Shown: piece after piece, positions 11,401 through 25,500 of the stretch | How the letters are laid out: each line of letters starts with the position of its first letter | How positions within the stretch are numbered: position 1 is the stretch's first letter | NCBI RefSeq assembly: GCF_024868665.1 | Contig: NW_026634122.1 | Location: 1 to 64,000 of the forward strand | From: Triplophysa rosa | Lineage: Eukaryota; Chordata; Actinopteri; Cypriniformes; Nemacheilidae | DNA length: 64,000 bases | Reading direction: 5' to 3' | Notes under the pieces: model-generated | Told to the model about the DNA's origin: nothing | The model's database searches: none | Seen by the model: the letters and a program-made list of their open reading frames with translations, nothing else | Translations under genes and position numbers: made by a program

Positions 11401-14400
11401 CCTTAAATGGGTTGCTCTTTTCTTGTTTTCTGTAGCTCAGATGGGTGTAGGTGAGGGCAAGTCTATTGGCCAATGGTATGGTCCTAATACAGTGGCACAG
11501 GTACTCAAGTAAGTTGCCAGATGACTTTTGTCATTTAAGTATAACACCAGTTTCACACCGCACGTGTAAGCAGTGCATAATTTTTTCGGCGCCTATGTTA
11601 ACAGTTGAGAGCATTCATACCGCACGCGTACACAGTGCATACCAGAAGTGCTAATGACTGTATCTGTGATCGAATAACTAGTTGATAAACAGCGCTTACG
11701 TGTCTTCTTTCCTTCCTGACTTGTTTGGTGTGAGTTAGAGCATAATATTTCTTGCGGAGCGGGGAGCGCCTTTCTGAAAATTCCGCTCCACTCGCTAAAT
11801 ATATACGCTCAGTCGTTCGCTCAGCCGTCCTGGTGATTTACTTTTTTGCTGATGGATTTTTGTCCTATGTACACCGCATGAATGCTGTAACGATTGAGGT
11901 TTGACGTTTTAAGACTGCATTTCCCCTTGTTTTGGTCTATTTTTCTTTAGAGCCTGTTTCTTTTATGAACCCCAGTAATAATAAAGGTGTTCATAGTGCA
12001 TTTCATCTTTTATGCGTTTATTTTGAATGTTGCACTATGGCAGCTATATGTTCACGGAAATGAAGTAACGAAAATCAAATATTCTTTATCAGTTATTATA
12101 CAGTTATTTTAGGCACTCTTTAAATAAAAATAAAATATTGGCTGTAATGTCACAGAATGTCGGACTGCTCTTTTTCAGCCTACTACTTAAACTGAGACAA
12201 TTATTCAAGAAGTTTAATATAAACTGAAAACAATTAGACTTACTAGACACATTTTATGTCAGAGCGGGATCTGAGTGGGATTTGGTTTAACGGTGAGCGT
12301 AATATTTAACGGAGTGTTTGCTTGGTCCGTGAGTGACTGAGCGAAGCACACAGTCATTGAGTGAAATATTGAGCGGAGCAGGCTCACATGCTCTGGTGTG
12401 AGTGGAGCGTGGCCATGCGCGTGCGCGTCCCCCTCTTCCGTGTTCGCGATGAGCTTCATGTGTGTGCGTGAGCCCTCGGCCTCTCGTATTTAACTGTCAC
12501 TTGCATTTAAAATCAAAGAAGCGTTTGTAATACAGCAACACATTGTCGAGAAAGGGCAAACAGCATATAGCCGCTCTTTAATATAGATGTACTTTATTGT
12601 GATTTGATGATGTTGCATTTATAAATCAGGATTTTAGCAGCGTTTAAAGTGACTGCTGGTGGCATCCCGTTGTAAAATACAGTATAATGTGACGGATAAG
12701 AGAGTATAAGAAAAACAGATAAGTGCTAACACTAACACGACATGATGACGTCACAAATATGCGAATTAGTTTGCAGTGGTTTTTTTATTGCTCAAAGAAC
12801 AAATATAACATGCCAAGAGTCTACATCAATAATCACAAAAAGTACAATTGTAATTATCAGTGGAAGAAAAAAAAAAATAAAGAGAGAGAGAGAGAAAAAA
12901 TATATATAATAATTTAAAAATAATAATAATTTAAAAAAAAAATAATAGTTGCAGTGTTTCCCACAGGATTTTGACAGACTTGACGTCACGAACTAATTAG
13001 CATATTTGTGACGTCATCACGTTGTGTTTGCGTCGTGTTAGTATTTGATATCTGTTTTTCTTCTACTCTCTGATCTTGTCATATTATACCGTATTTTTCA
13101 ACTGAATGCCACCAGCAGTCACTTTAACTGCTGCTAAAATCCTGATTTATAAACGCAACATCATCGAACAAAATCACAATACAGCTCATCTCCATTATAG
13201 AACGGCTATATGCCGTTTGCCCTTTCTCCACAATGTGTTGCTGTATTATGAACGCTTCTTTGATTTTAAATGCAAGTGACAGTTAAATACACTACACGGA
13301 GCTAACTACACTCGCGGACGAGAGGCCGAGGGCCCGCAAACACATGGAGCTTATCGGAAGAGAGTGCATGCTAACACGGAAGAGGAGGACGCGCACGCGC
13401 CACTCACACCAAACAAGTTAGGAAAGAAAGAAGACGCGGAAGCGCAGTTTATCCACTAGTTAATCGATCACAGATACAGTCATTATCCCGGATGAATAAA
13501 AAATTACAAAATGTGACGCCAAATATACTTGGGCGGCCATTGATATACCTGGTTGGACCGCCCAAGTAAATGCATTGTATGGGAAACGCTGAGTTCGTGA
13601 CATCACCAGCGCCACAAGCCTGTCAAAATCCTATGGGAAACACTGCAAGTCAATCACTCTCTCCTATGGTGAGTAAACCCTTGCAAGTGACTTGTATCGT
13701 ATCCTTCAAAGCATGATGGCTTTTTATTTATAACTTGTACTAAATGGATCTAAAAGAGGATGATACAGGCGGATAAAACAAGTTATACAATCTAAATCAA
13801 ATAAGCTTTTTGATGAAGTTCTGTAAGATATTTTGCTCACTGATGTATTTAACTCAACTCAACTTTATTTATATAGCGCTTTTTACAATTTTCATTGTTA
13901 CAAAGCAGCTGTACATAAGACATATTGACTATAAGCAAAACAATTAAAGTTGTACCTGCAAAAACGAGAAAAAGTTGAAAACACAGAAGACAGACATACC
14001 CACATACAAAACACTCCACACACACATTATGCACACGTACTAACACACATAGACATAGACACACAAACACGGACACGCGCACGCACACACACACGTACAC
14101 ACACAAGTACGCACACACACACACAGACATGCACGCACGCACACACACACACACACACACGCTCAGTGAGAGCACACATTTAAGATAAAGGAGAGAGAAG
14201 CACAGGTCAAATATAACAGACTATAAATTCCTATATGCAATATTAATTAAGTAAAACTTTAAAATTCTAAAGCAGCCCCCTCGGCCAGGCAAATAGTGCA
14301 AAAAACAGTATGCAAACGGTGGCGAGGAACCCAAAACTCTAATCGAGAAAAAAAACCTGAGGAGAACCCAGGCCCAACCAGGGGATTCCAGTTCCCCTCT

Positions 14401-16445
14401 GGCAAAAGCTGCTGCCTCTGCACAAGCTCCAGAGAGCTTGCACAACAAGGCTAAATAAAATAAATAAACTTAATAATAAAATAAATTATAGTTTAAGATT
14501 ATCATTAATAATCTAATAGCATTTGAAATTTTGTGGTGAAGACATGTCAAGAGACCGCGTCCTTCTTTATCCAGCTCTATCATCTCAGCTCTTGTCAGGT
14601 CCCCACTTCCCATTCTCCGCTCTACCATCAGGTCAGGCCATGAACTGCATACTGCTCGCTGTGGTAACCTTGGAACAATGAGACAAGACTGGCTGAGAGT
14701 AGAGTACTGTTCTGTACTCTTTGATGCAACAAGTACATCAGTTGTGTTTTTGGTTCCGGTTGATCTAACTAATGCAGCCTAAACCCTCAGAAGATTTATA
14801 TTATGGAAGAGTAGTGTATGCAAGATTAAAAAGATGCGTCTTTAGTCTAGATTTAAACTGACAGAGTGTGTCTGCCTCCCGGACAGTACTCGAACTGCCG
14901 CGTTTTGGACCAGTTGGAGTTTTTGTAATAAGCCTGCAGGGCAACCACCTAACAGTGCATTACAGTAGTCTAGTCTTGATGTCATGAATGCATGAATTAA
15001 CTTCTCTGCATCTGACATTGACAGCATATAACGTAGTTTAGATATATTCTTAAGATGGAAAAACGCAATTTTACAGGTGTTGGCGATGTGGCTCTCAAAT
15101 GACAGATTACTATCGAATAGAACGCCAAGATTCTTTGCTGACGACGAGGGTTTTATGGAACATCCGTCAATAGTTAAACAGTATTCTTGGTTGTTACTTA
15201 TAGCAGTTTTCGGTCCAATAAGTAACACTTCTGTTTTGTCCGAGTTCAGTAATAAAAAGTTGTTACTCATCCAGTTTTTTATATCGACTATGCATTCCAT
15301 TATTAGATGGAACTGCTGTGTTTCATGAGGCTTCGAGGAAATATAAAGTTGAGTATCATCAGCATAACAGTGAAAGCTAACTGCATGTCACTTATTATAT
15401 CTCCTAGAGGTAGCATGTATAATGCGAAGAGCAGAGGCCCTAAGACTGAGCCCTGTGGTACACCGTACTGGACTTGCGCTTTTGTGTGACACCTCATTGT
15501 TTAATGCTACAAATTGAAAACGGTCGGATAAATAAGATTTAAACCATTTCAAAGCTATTCCTTTAATGCCGACGTAATTCTCGAGTCTATGTAGGAGTGT
15601 GCTGTGGTCAATGGTGTCGAATGCACTAAGGTCTAGCAGCACCAATAACGAGATACAACCTCGGTCAGACGCCAATAGCAGATCATTTGTAACTCTGATC
15701 AAAGCAGTCTCTGTACTGTGACATGCTCTAAATCCAGACTGGAATTCTTCATTGATGTCATTCCTTTGGAGGAAGGAGCATAATTGAGTTGAAACTACTT
15801 TTTCCAGAACTTTAGATATGAAAGGTAGATTCGATATAGGCCTGTAGTTCCGTAGTTCTCTAGGGTCGAGTTGGGGTATTTAAAGGGACAGTTCACCCAA
15901 AAAATGAAAATTCTGTCATCATTTACTCACTCTCATGTTGTTTCAAACCTGTATAAATGTCTTTGTTCTGTTAAACACAAAGAAAGATATTTGGAAGAAT
16001 GTTAGCAATTTTCAGTTCTGAGATATCATCCACTACCATAGTAAAATATATTGTTCTGTTGAACACAAAATGAGATATTTCGAAGAACTTAAGAAAACAA
16101 ACAGTTATGGGGCACCTTCCAAACATATTTCTTTGTGTTCATAATGAATTTACATGAGGGTGAGTAAATCATAACAGAAATTTCATTTTTGGGTGAACTA
16201 AAGATGTTTTATTAACAAAGTTCGGGAGGAGCACGTGCAGACTAACTCGGCTGGCTTGCTATGATCAATCATACCAATCAGATAATTAACCCGGCTGGCT
16301 TTCCATGACCAATCTCACAAATCAGATAACTAACCCGTCTGGTTTCCTATAACTGAACTTTATTTATATAGAGCTTTTTACAATTTTCATTGTTACAAAG
16401 ACATGACACAGACACACAGACATGCACACACGCACACACACACAC

Positions 16446-16503
<58 letters not shown>

Positions 16504-19500
16504 CACACACACACACACGCTCAGTGAGAGCACACATTTAAGATAAAGGAGAGAGAAGCACAGGTCAAATATAACAGACTATAAATTCCTATATGCAATA
16601 TTAATTAAGTAAAACTTTAAAATTCTAATTCTAAAGCAGCCCCCCGGCCAGGCAAATAGTCCAAAACAGTCTGCGGTCTCTATATGTTTTTTTTGCCTTG
16701 GAGGTCCGGACAATACTTTTTTAATAAATAATGTTAAATCAATCAATCTAATGTTTTATCAGGCCATTTACTTTATATTCTATATAGCCACAGTCTGTAT
16801 GAAACATAGAAGGTCTGGTAACTGAGAAAATGTGTTGTAGGCTCTGGTGCTGAAGTGAAGTCCCAGTGGTCTATTTTAATATTTTAAAAAAACTACTGAC
16901 AACAAACTGTAACAACTGAAATAAATATATCATGAGCAGCCTTTCCATGCCATTCATACTAGAACTGATTCTAAATATTCTTTCCAATTAAAACATGATT
17001 CACAATGAAATGCTCTTAACATGCTGATTATTTATGCTACTAATATCATAAATGCTATATGTAGATACAAGACGTTATGTTTTATAATCTGTCACAAACC
17101 TATATAGCAAACAGTAAACTGATTGACAGCTAAAAATACTTTATTACTGCTGCATTTTCATTTACTTGAGCATTACAGAAAAAGTGTCCATTTATTTACC
17201 TGCTGTTGGTGTCTGCAGGTCTTTATGTGCGACGTGTTTTTGGCTGGAGAAGCAGCGCTCACGGAGCGGAAAGGGTTAAAATGAAGCACGTTTGGCGCTA
17301 AATAAAGATATTAGAAGATATAGCGGCAAAATATAATCAACATAAATGTCCCTGAGTGCGCGTGATGTGTACATCTCAGTTATGTAGACGTGTGCTCAAT
17401 TTAAACCACAGAAAGAGTTTTTTTAATGGTTCATTATGTCTTGCGGTCCAGATGGAATGAAGGATAAACATGTCATCCGGTGGTAACTGGACTGTTGCTT
17501 GTCAGGGGCAGGGTATGCGTATTTTCACCACCCTGGGAGCGTTTGAAAACGCAATTTTTTTATCTGCTTTTCAGGTGGTTGACGCAACATATTTTCCCAC
17601 ACCCGCTCTCTGTCCGCTGGTGAAAGTGTGCTTACTTGTGTATGTGCGCGCACATGTCTGTGTGTGTGCTCGCGCATCGGGTCGGAACTCGATACAGAGA
17701 GTAGAGGAGAATTGTAAAGGCGCGACCACGTAGAAACAGAAATGACATGCCGCCATGTAAATAAGATAAATACCATAATGCTATTTAGTTTGTTTAATAC
17801 GAGAACAAGGTATAGACATGTTATATAGTAAAGGTAACCTTAAATGACTTCTCTTGTGATCTAACGCAACATAAAAAATTTAATTAACTTGACCTTCAAG
17901 GGGGGCGGGAGGTACCGTTGTAGGGGCGGGGTGCCCCCCTAAGGTAATGGTAGGGGAAACACTGGGCCTTATAACAGCCACCTTATATGCTTTAGGCACA
18001 TGTCCTAATGTCAGAGATGAGTTAATAATACTAAGAAGAGGATCTATAATTTTCTTTTCTTCTTTTAATTTCTGGGAGCATCTCTTTCAGTAGATTTGTA
18101 GGTATAGGGTCTAGCATGTATGTTGTTGATCTTATGATTTTAGACAGTTCATCGTGGTCTACGGTAGAAAATAATTGCAATTTCTCCTTAGGGGTGCTGT
18201 AGTTAGTTTGTTCAGCGGGTTTCACTTCTGGTTGCAATGTTATAATTTTTTCTCTAATATCTTGGATTTTATTTGTGAAGTAGTTCATAAATTCATCACT
18301 GTTATGCTGATATCCAGAATCTGAAGTCGCTGACGATTTATTTTTTGTTAATTTAGCCACTGTGTTAAATAAAAACCTAGGGTTGTGCTGGTTTTCTTCT
18401 ATTAGTGATGAAAAGTAGGCGGATCTAGACGTTTTTACGGATTTCCTGTGTTTTCGAATACTATCCTTCCATGCTGTACGAAATACCTCTAATTTAGTTT
18501 TCTTAAAGTTGCGCTCCATTTTTCGGCCCGCTTTCTTTAGAGCCTGAGTGTGTTCATTATACCACGGTGTTGGGCTGCCATTTTTAATCTTCTTTAAACG
18601 CAGAGGAGCAACTGTCTAGCGTTTCCAAGAAGGTGGAGTTAAAATGTTCAATGGTAATGTCAAGATCTTCAACGTTATTTCTCATGCTAGAGATTTGAGA
18701 CAATTCAGGCAGATTATCGAGAAACACATCTTTGGTATTCTTATTGTTCACATCTTATTGTTCTACCATATTTGTAAGGAGGAGTTTTATTTGAAGCCGT
18801 AGGCCAGTGAAGCAAACATAATACCAGATAATGATCTGAAATGTATTCACTCTGCTGAAGGATTTTAACGTCGTCCACATTTATACCGTTAGACAGTATT
18901 AAATCTAAAGTATGATTACGAAGGTGAGTGGGTCCTGACACATGTTAACTAACGCCCATGGAGTTAAGAGTGTCTTTGAAAGCCATTCCTAAGGCATCTG
19001 TATCGTTATCTACATGGATGTTAAAGTCACCAATGACAAGGACTCTATCTGCGGCCATTACTAGTTCTGATAAGTACCCACCAAATTCTTTAATAAAATC
19101 TGTGTGGTGCCCTGGAGGCCTATATACAATAGCCAGAATAAATTTTAAAAATGTTTTATCCTTAATAGGTGTTGATACATGAAGTACCATGACTTCAAAA
19201 GAATTGTATTTAGAGTTAGACTTCTGGGAAATGCTAAAAGAGTTATTGTAAAGTGCTGCGACACCTCCCCCTCTGCCTTTTAGAGGAGGCTCATGTTTAT
19301 AATACTAATCTTGGGGGACAGATTCATTTAAAGTAATGTAATCATCTGGTTTTAGCCATGTTTCTGTCAAACAGAGCATGTCTATTTTATGATCTGTTAT
19401 CATATCATTAACAAAAAGTGCTTTATTAGAGAGAGATCTAATATTTAGCAATCCGAGTCGTAACAGTTGATTATCTGTATTTTGTTCATGTTTAGTTTGT

Positions 19501-22500
19501 TTAACATTTATTAAATTACTTTCAAGAGGTTTACGCATTATTTTATGTTTGCTAATCCGGGGGACAGACACAGTCTCTATTTTATGATGTTTGGGAGAAG
19601 GGATTATTACATGTTGTACATTTTGTGTATTCTGTGACGTGTGACGACAAGCAGACAGTTGGTTAAGCCATTCTGTCTGCTCCCTGACCTGGGCCCCAGT
19701 GAGTCAAGCATTATTAAGACTTTTTGCCATATTTCTAGACAGGATGGAAGTCCCAGCCCAGGAGGGATGGAGACCATCTCGTTTCAGCAGGTCAGGTCTG
19801 CCCTCAAAACTCTTCCAGTTATTTATAAAAACTATATCATTCTGCAGGCACCACTCAGACAACCAGCCATTTAGTGATGATAATCTGCTGTAAATCTCAT
19901 CACCACGATAAGCAGTGAGGGGGCCAGAGAATATTACAGTGTCTGACATCGCGCTTGTGAGCTCACACACCTCTTTAATATTATCTTTTGTGATCTCCGA
20001 TTGACGGAGTCAAACATCATTTGTGCCGACGTGAATAACAATCTTACTGAATTTACGATTAGCCTTAGGCAGCACATTTAAATTTGACTTGATGTCAGGC
20101 GCTCTGGCTCCCTGACTATGGTGGCTGGTGCCTCTATGTTAATGTTCCGAACAATAGAATCACAGATAACTAGGGTACTTATAGCAGTCTCACCAATCAC
20201 CAGTCTAACCAATCTCACCAGTCTAACCAATCTCACCAACCATCCTTTTAGCTCGGGGAAAAAACCCCTACAAATAGACAAGACGCCTTACCCTCATTCT
20301 CTTTACATTTTCGCAGGATCCCTCCTCCACCCCAACTCCTCACCATCAGCATGTTTTTACCGCAGTATAACGGGGAACGACCCGAGTCCGGGCACATACC
20401 GTGCACTCTCCCCGGCACAGCACACCAAATACACATACTATCTGTCCCTTATCATCCGTACTTATTATCTGCGAGACAAACTCGTGAATCACTTTAAAAT
20501 GACATAATGCGAAATTGCATTGTTGTACTGTCGTACCCAGGCAGTGCGGTGCGCATTGCATACACTGCCGGTGTGAAAGGACAATGGGCACGTGCTGCCA
20601 ACACTCTCCCTATGCTCTGCTCCCACTCTGCCTATGCGCTGCTTACGCGTGCAGTGTGAAACGGACGTTTAAACTGTTGTGCTTTTTGCATATAAGTAGA
20701 ATAAATATACAGTAACTGTTTTCTGTTTTCATCTAGGAAACTGGCAGTATTTGACTCCTGGAGCCGACTGGCAGTTCATGTAGCTATGGACAATACTGTG
20801 GTTATAGAGGAAATCAGTGAGTTCTCTTTTTAATGTCTCGTAAGACTATACAGGTTTTAAGTTTTAGTTACTTTGTTTCCATGTATATACACCCTTTATG
20901 CATGTTTTTTCACATAAATCAGATATTAATACCTTGCTGTGCCAGTAAATAACTAACAGTAAATATTTTGTTCATCATTTTTATTTGCTGTCTGTAGAAA
21001 GGTTGTGTATGCCATGGCTGGACTTTGAGAGGGGAGCATGTGCAGCTTCTGTGGAACCTCAAGAGATGAATGGAGATCTACAGGGGGCATGTGCTCTGGC
21101 AGAGGATGAGACAGCTCTTTGGAAACCATTAGTTCTGCTGATTCCTTTAAGACTGGGCCTAAGTGATATCAATGAAGCTTATTTTGAACCACTAAAGGTA
21201 TCATCTATTGTAAATATAGTAGTGCTGTCAATCGATTAAAGAGTACATTCCTCGAGATCATAAAAAATACATTTCATGAAGTGTTTAATTTTGCCGTGTT
21301 TGAATGTAAGCAATCTGCCAAGTTGTAAATCCGAAGGTGAACGAATAACAAAGTTATTAGCTTATAAAAAAGGTAATCGACTCTGAATCACGCGAACAAG
21401 CCATGACCTGTCCGAATCTTTAACCACAATGTACCTACGTCACTAGAAAAATCCCCGCCTACTGACTGCGAAAACTTAACTCTCTCCTCCCCAAACACTG
21501 TACTAGCTCGTTCGTGACGTGTGCATCATGTCTAAGAGAAGCTGTGTTCTATGTAGTGAAACTAAGTCAGTCTTATTTTCACTACCAAAGGAAGAACTTC
21601 TGAGGAAAAAATGGTTACTATTTATTTTTCAAACGACACCAAAGGAGTATAAACCGAACGTTTTACTTTGCGCGCGTCATTTTACCGAAGATTGCTTCAT
21701 CAATCTTGGCGCCTTTACTGCAGGATACATTAAACGTCTTTCCTTAAAAGATGTTGCAATACCAACTTTATTTGGACCTGTAAGCTCCACCGAATCACAA
21801 CCTGTAAGTGTGACTCTTTATTTTTGTCTTTACTTAAAATTAAATTTGTGTGACGTTATCTCATGTCTGTGTTTAGCTAACGTTACCGTTATTTTTGGGG
21901 TTGTTACTGTTTGTTTACCTAACGTTAGCTATAAACTCGTTGCGCTAATGTAAGTGTTCAACCATATTAACTCGCAAAGTCTTTATTTCAAGAACTGCGT
22001 GGTGTACTATAGTTATAATAACATCTGAAGATACGAACACCGTACACTGTATGCCGTGATAACTAACTGTTACAAGAGAAGTGTCTAAAACAGTCCTTTT
22101 TCTTACTGGCATCTGTATAAGGATTAAAGAATGATTCGTCAGACTCGGGCTCGAACTGGTAAGGTAAAATCGACGCCATCTCTCTCTATACACTGTTAAT
22201 ATCCAACCACCTGCAAACCGTAATACAGCAGTAATGATAGGCGGCCCATTTGCGACATATGCTGAACGCGTTTTACCAATCACAGCAGACTAGACCATTT
22301 GACCAATCACAGCAGACTAGACCATCTGACCAATCACAGCAGACTAGACCATTTGACCAATCACAGCAGACTAGACCATCTGACCAATCACAGCAGACTA
22401 CACTATCTGACCAATCAGATCAGACTACGCTGGCGGAAAGGCGGAGATTACACAGATGAATCGCGGAACGAATCATTTGAGAGTCAGTCAAGAAGTAAGG

Positions 22501-25500
22501 TAATAAAAACTGCTTATTATTACGAAATAATATTATTTTTACATCATGTATGTACATAAACTTGTTGTCGGACACTCCATAAACCAAAATAAGCCCTTAA
22601 AAATATTGAGGAATGTACTCTTTAAAAAAATCGGAACCACACATTTTTTCTGTGATTAAACGCACATAACATTAATGTTTTTAAATATATGTTTACATTC
22701 TAATAATTTCACATTTAATCTCCAATGTAGAAACAACAGATTTCATTAAAAACATCATTTTATGAATGAAAGCCAACATTCTGATATTAGTACTGCAACT
22801 GATATCTCCATTAAATTGATTATTTTTTCTTTATTTTAACATTAATTATAGCTGTTCAACATTGAAGTACAGTATAATTGAGAGCTAACAGGTAGGAAAT
22901 ATACAGAAATTAAATTAAATTCTCAAACCCTTTACAGTCTTTAACGCTAAATTAAATACAGAATAAAGCTACAAAACACATTGAATTCCTCTTTTCTTTT
23001 GTTCTTTGATTAACATTAATGACAGGAGTCACAGCAGCAGGTTTAAGAATGCGGCCCCTTTGAGAGCTGCCGCTCTATACAGATATGACGCCCTTTCCCA
23101 TTTTCACAACTCTTTGCATTAATTTTGGATTTTATTTAAAGAGCACGTTTCATGAAAATAAAATTACCGGCATTTCAGTGTGTAACGTAGCTTTCCTTCA
23201 ATTTTGACGATCTGCAAAGTTGTTATTCCAAAAAGTCCATGATAAATTAAGATATTGGCTTCCAAAGTAAGGAGTCGACTCCGAACCGCCCAAACAAATC
23301 GTTAGGCTTTTGAATCTTTTGAGTGTAACATCGATACGTCACAGTGTAATGCATCAGCGCAATCCCCGCCTTCCCGCGAAACAGGAACACTCTGACCTGC
23401 CCACTAGCACTTCAGGTAGTGTTGCGTATACAACATGTCGAGGGGACGCTGTGTTTTGTGCTGTGAACGCAAATGTACTTTGTTTTCGCTGCCAAAGTAT
23501 GACGATGTGAAGGATAAGTGGTTACATTTTTTTTCCACGATACCACTGCAGTACAATTCCAACCTTGTGTAATGTGCTCGTCATTTTACCGACGACTGCT
23601 TCTCAAATTTTGGGGAGTTCAACGCGGGATTTGCCAGCAGCTAGAACCTTAAAGATAAGTTAATACCAACTTTATTTGGACTAACAAGCGTCTCAGAACC
23701 ACAAGCTGTAAGTATGATAAATACGTTATGTGTACATGTTAAATTGAGTGCTTACAATTTACGTTAAAGTAACTGTGTTAATACGTGTTGTATATTTAGT
23801 ACAGCTGTAGGTTTCCAGGTAAACAATGTATAAGTTAACAGTGTTACAGTTTTATTAATCCAACTCTTACCTAATAATGTGGCGGTTATTGTAGACTGTT
23901 GTCATTCTACATGTCATAGTATTGTACGAACTGTATCCCTTTATCGTTTAGTCATGGTAGCACTTTGCTAACGTGTCTCACATTATGGTTTTGTCAAGTG
24001 TGCAAAGTTTAGCTGTGGTCACGATCCCCTTCAAAACAAAACGGTTTGCTTGTCATTATTTTAGAAAACGGACTGCAGCACTATATCATTTTATTATGTA
24101 AAGGTGTGTGCATTATCTTTGGAAGCTCTCGCTAACTTGCTCAGTTACTAATCTCTGTATAATCAAAGTAATGATCAACTTTTGGATAGAGCCGTTGTTG
24201 TTCTCCCACAGCTATGACGAAAAAAGATCAACAGAAAACAATAGTCTGAATGGTTTATGAAGATAAGTTTATGAAGATAAAAACTTGTGATATGGTAATA
24301 CTGATGCCATTTTTACACACAGCGTCTTTGTTTACAAAAACCTTCCTGAGATAAGAACTGTGGTAATGGGCGTTTTGTTTCTGACACGCAGTATATGAAG
24401 AAAGACCAATCACAACTGATTGGGCCAGTTGGCCAATCGGAGCACACTGGACTCGCGGTAGGGAGGAGCTTAGAGAAGCGGAACATTTGAACAGCTTCGG
24501 AGGAATCGTTTAGGGATCTTTGAGAAATGGATAGATACTAAATGCTTATTTTAAGAAAATAGCACCGTTTTTTTTTACCTTTGATGCATTTGAACGTGTT
24601 GTTGGGGACTCTAATACAACATTAGGACACTTACAAAAACCTTGAAACCTGCTCTTTAACACGTTGAAATCTGTGCATGTTACACAAAACGGGCTTTATG
24701 GCATAATCTTGTGTGTTTTTGTTCATTCAAGCACGAAAGAGAACTTAATACTGGTGCGCTGTCTGACAGAGATTCACTGACGCAGCCTTTAGCCTGTGAC
24801 TGTAACACCAGATGGGACCGTTGTCGCGTTGCGTTTTGCCATGTCCCACAGTTAGAAGCTGTCTATCTACAATGAACGCGTCAAAGCAACTGTTTCAAAT
24901 CACGCTTAGATGATTTAAAGGCCTTTACATGAATAAGAGCGTGATTATATGTAACGCTAGACAAAGAATGACAAAATAAACGGGTGCTGCGTTAATTGCA
25001 TTTAATATTTGAACGCGTTAATCTGAAAAAAAGTAATTGAATTGAATAATTGCATGTGTTAACGCGTTAACGTTGACAGCCCTAAAATATAGACATGGTC
25101 ATTCCGGACCTGTTAAAGTTTAGTAGATGAAAATATTGACCCACTCCTTTAATGATCAGACATTCAAGTGTTTGACCTTTTCCTATCTACAGCAATGCTT
25201 CATGATGCCTCAGTCTTTGGGGGTAATAGGTGGGAAACCAAACAGTGCTCACTACTTCATTGGCTTTGTAGGTGAGCAAAGTTAATCAACCTTTCCTTGT
25301 CTTTACAGAAAGTAGGGATGTAACGATTCACTCAGCTCACAATGCAGTACGATTCACGATACTGATCTCACGATACGATACGCTACAATTTTTATTACTT
25401 GAGACAAATTAGAAATGGTCAAGTGCCCTTTTATTATTTCTGAAATGCTGCACATTTCTTAGTAAAAAAAAATGTTTTGTCAAACTACAAAACTAAATTG

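Larger units (their letters stand above)
15880..17966. mobile_element. Composite insertion splitting the LINE
   Basis: The LINE reading stops at 15879 and resumes at 17967 (the minus-strand VPKAYKVA segment). The 2.1-kb intruder begins TTAAAGGGACAGTTCACCC and ends GGTAGGGGAAACACTG, the inverse of a CAGTGTTTCCCC hAT-type terminus. It contains a MITE, a second LINE 3' UTR and about 1.3 kb of otherwise unrecognised sequence (16671-17966). Those parts may have arrived separately. Confidence 0.6.
11549..20664. mobile_element. Possible large inverted-terminal-repeat element spanning intron 6
   Basis: GTTTCACACCGCACGTGTAAGC at the left recurs inverted as GCTTACGCGTGCAGTGTGAAAC at the right, with about three differences over 27 bp, and second related motifs lie just inside each end. 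The 9.1 kb between is filled by LINE and hAT-like copies. No target duplication could be paired with confidence, so these might be two solo ends rather than one element. Confidence 0.4.
21240..22621 (+). mobile_element. TTAA-flanked (Kolobok-like) element 1 with THAP exon
   Basis: Flanked by TTAA at 21236-21239 and 22622-22625. Ends are AGAGTACATTCCTCGAG and TGAGGAATGTACTCT, inverted copies of each other. It contains an open THAP zinc-finger exon with a splice donor but only about 0.8 kb after it, too little for a transposase catalytic domain. TTAA duplications plus a THAP domain are together characteristic of Kolobok transposons; piggyBac shares only the TTAA. Probably a non-autonomous derivative. 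Confidence 0.75.
21220..25084. mobile_element. hAT-type element with 8-bp target duplication, hosting two TTAA elements
   Basis: Starts TAGTGCTGTCAATCGATT and ends CGTTGACAGCCCTA, with the identical 8-bp duplication AAATATAG at 21212-21219 and 25085-25092. Outer sequence not belonging to the two inserts (22626-23135, 24660-25084) matches, in inverted orientation, the 959-bp element at 28756-29714, for example around GACAGAGATTCACTGACGCAG. The host element is thus a non-autonomous hAT-like family of about 1 kb without coding capacity. Confidence 0.9.

Noticed and set aside
21528..23707. A two-exon THAP host gene
   Set aside because: The two THAP exons are parallel paralogues in separate TTAA-flanked elements, each with its own start and donor, and the second has stops.
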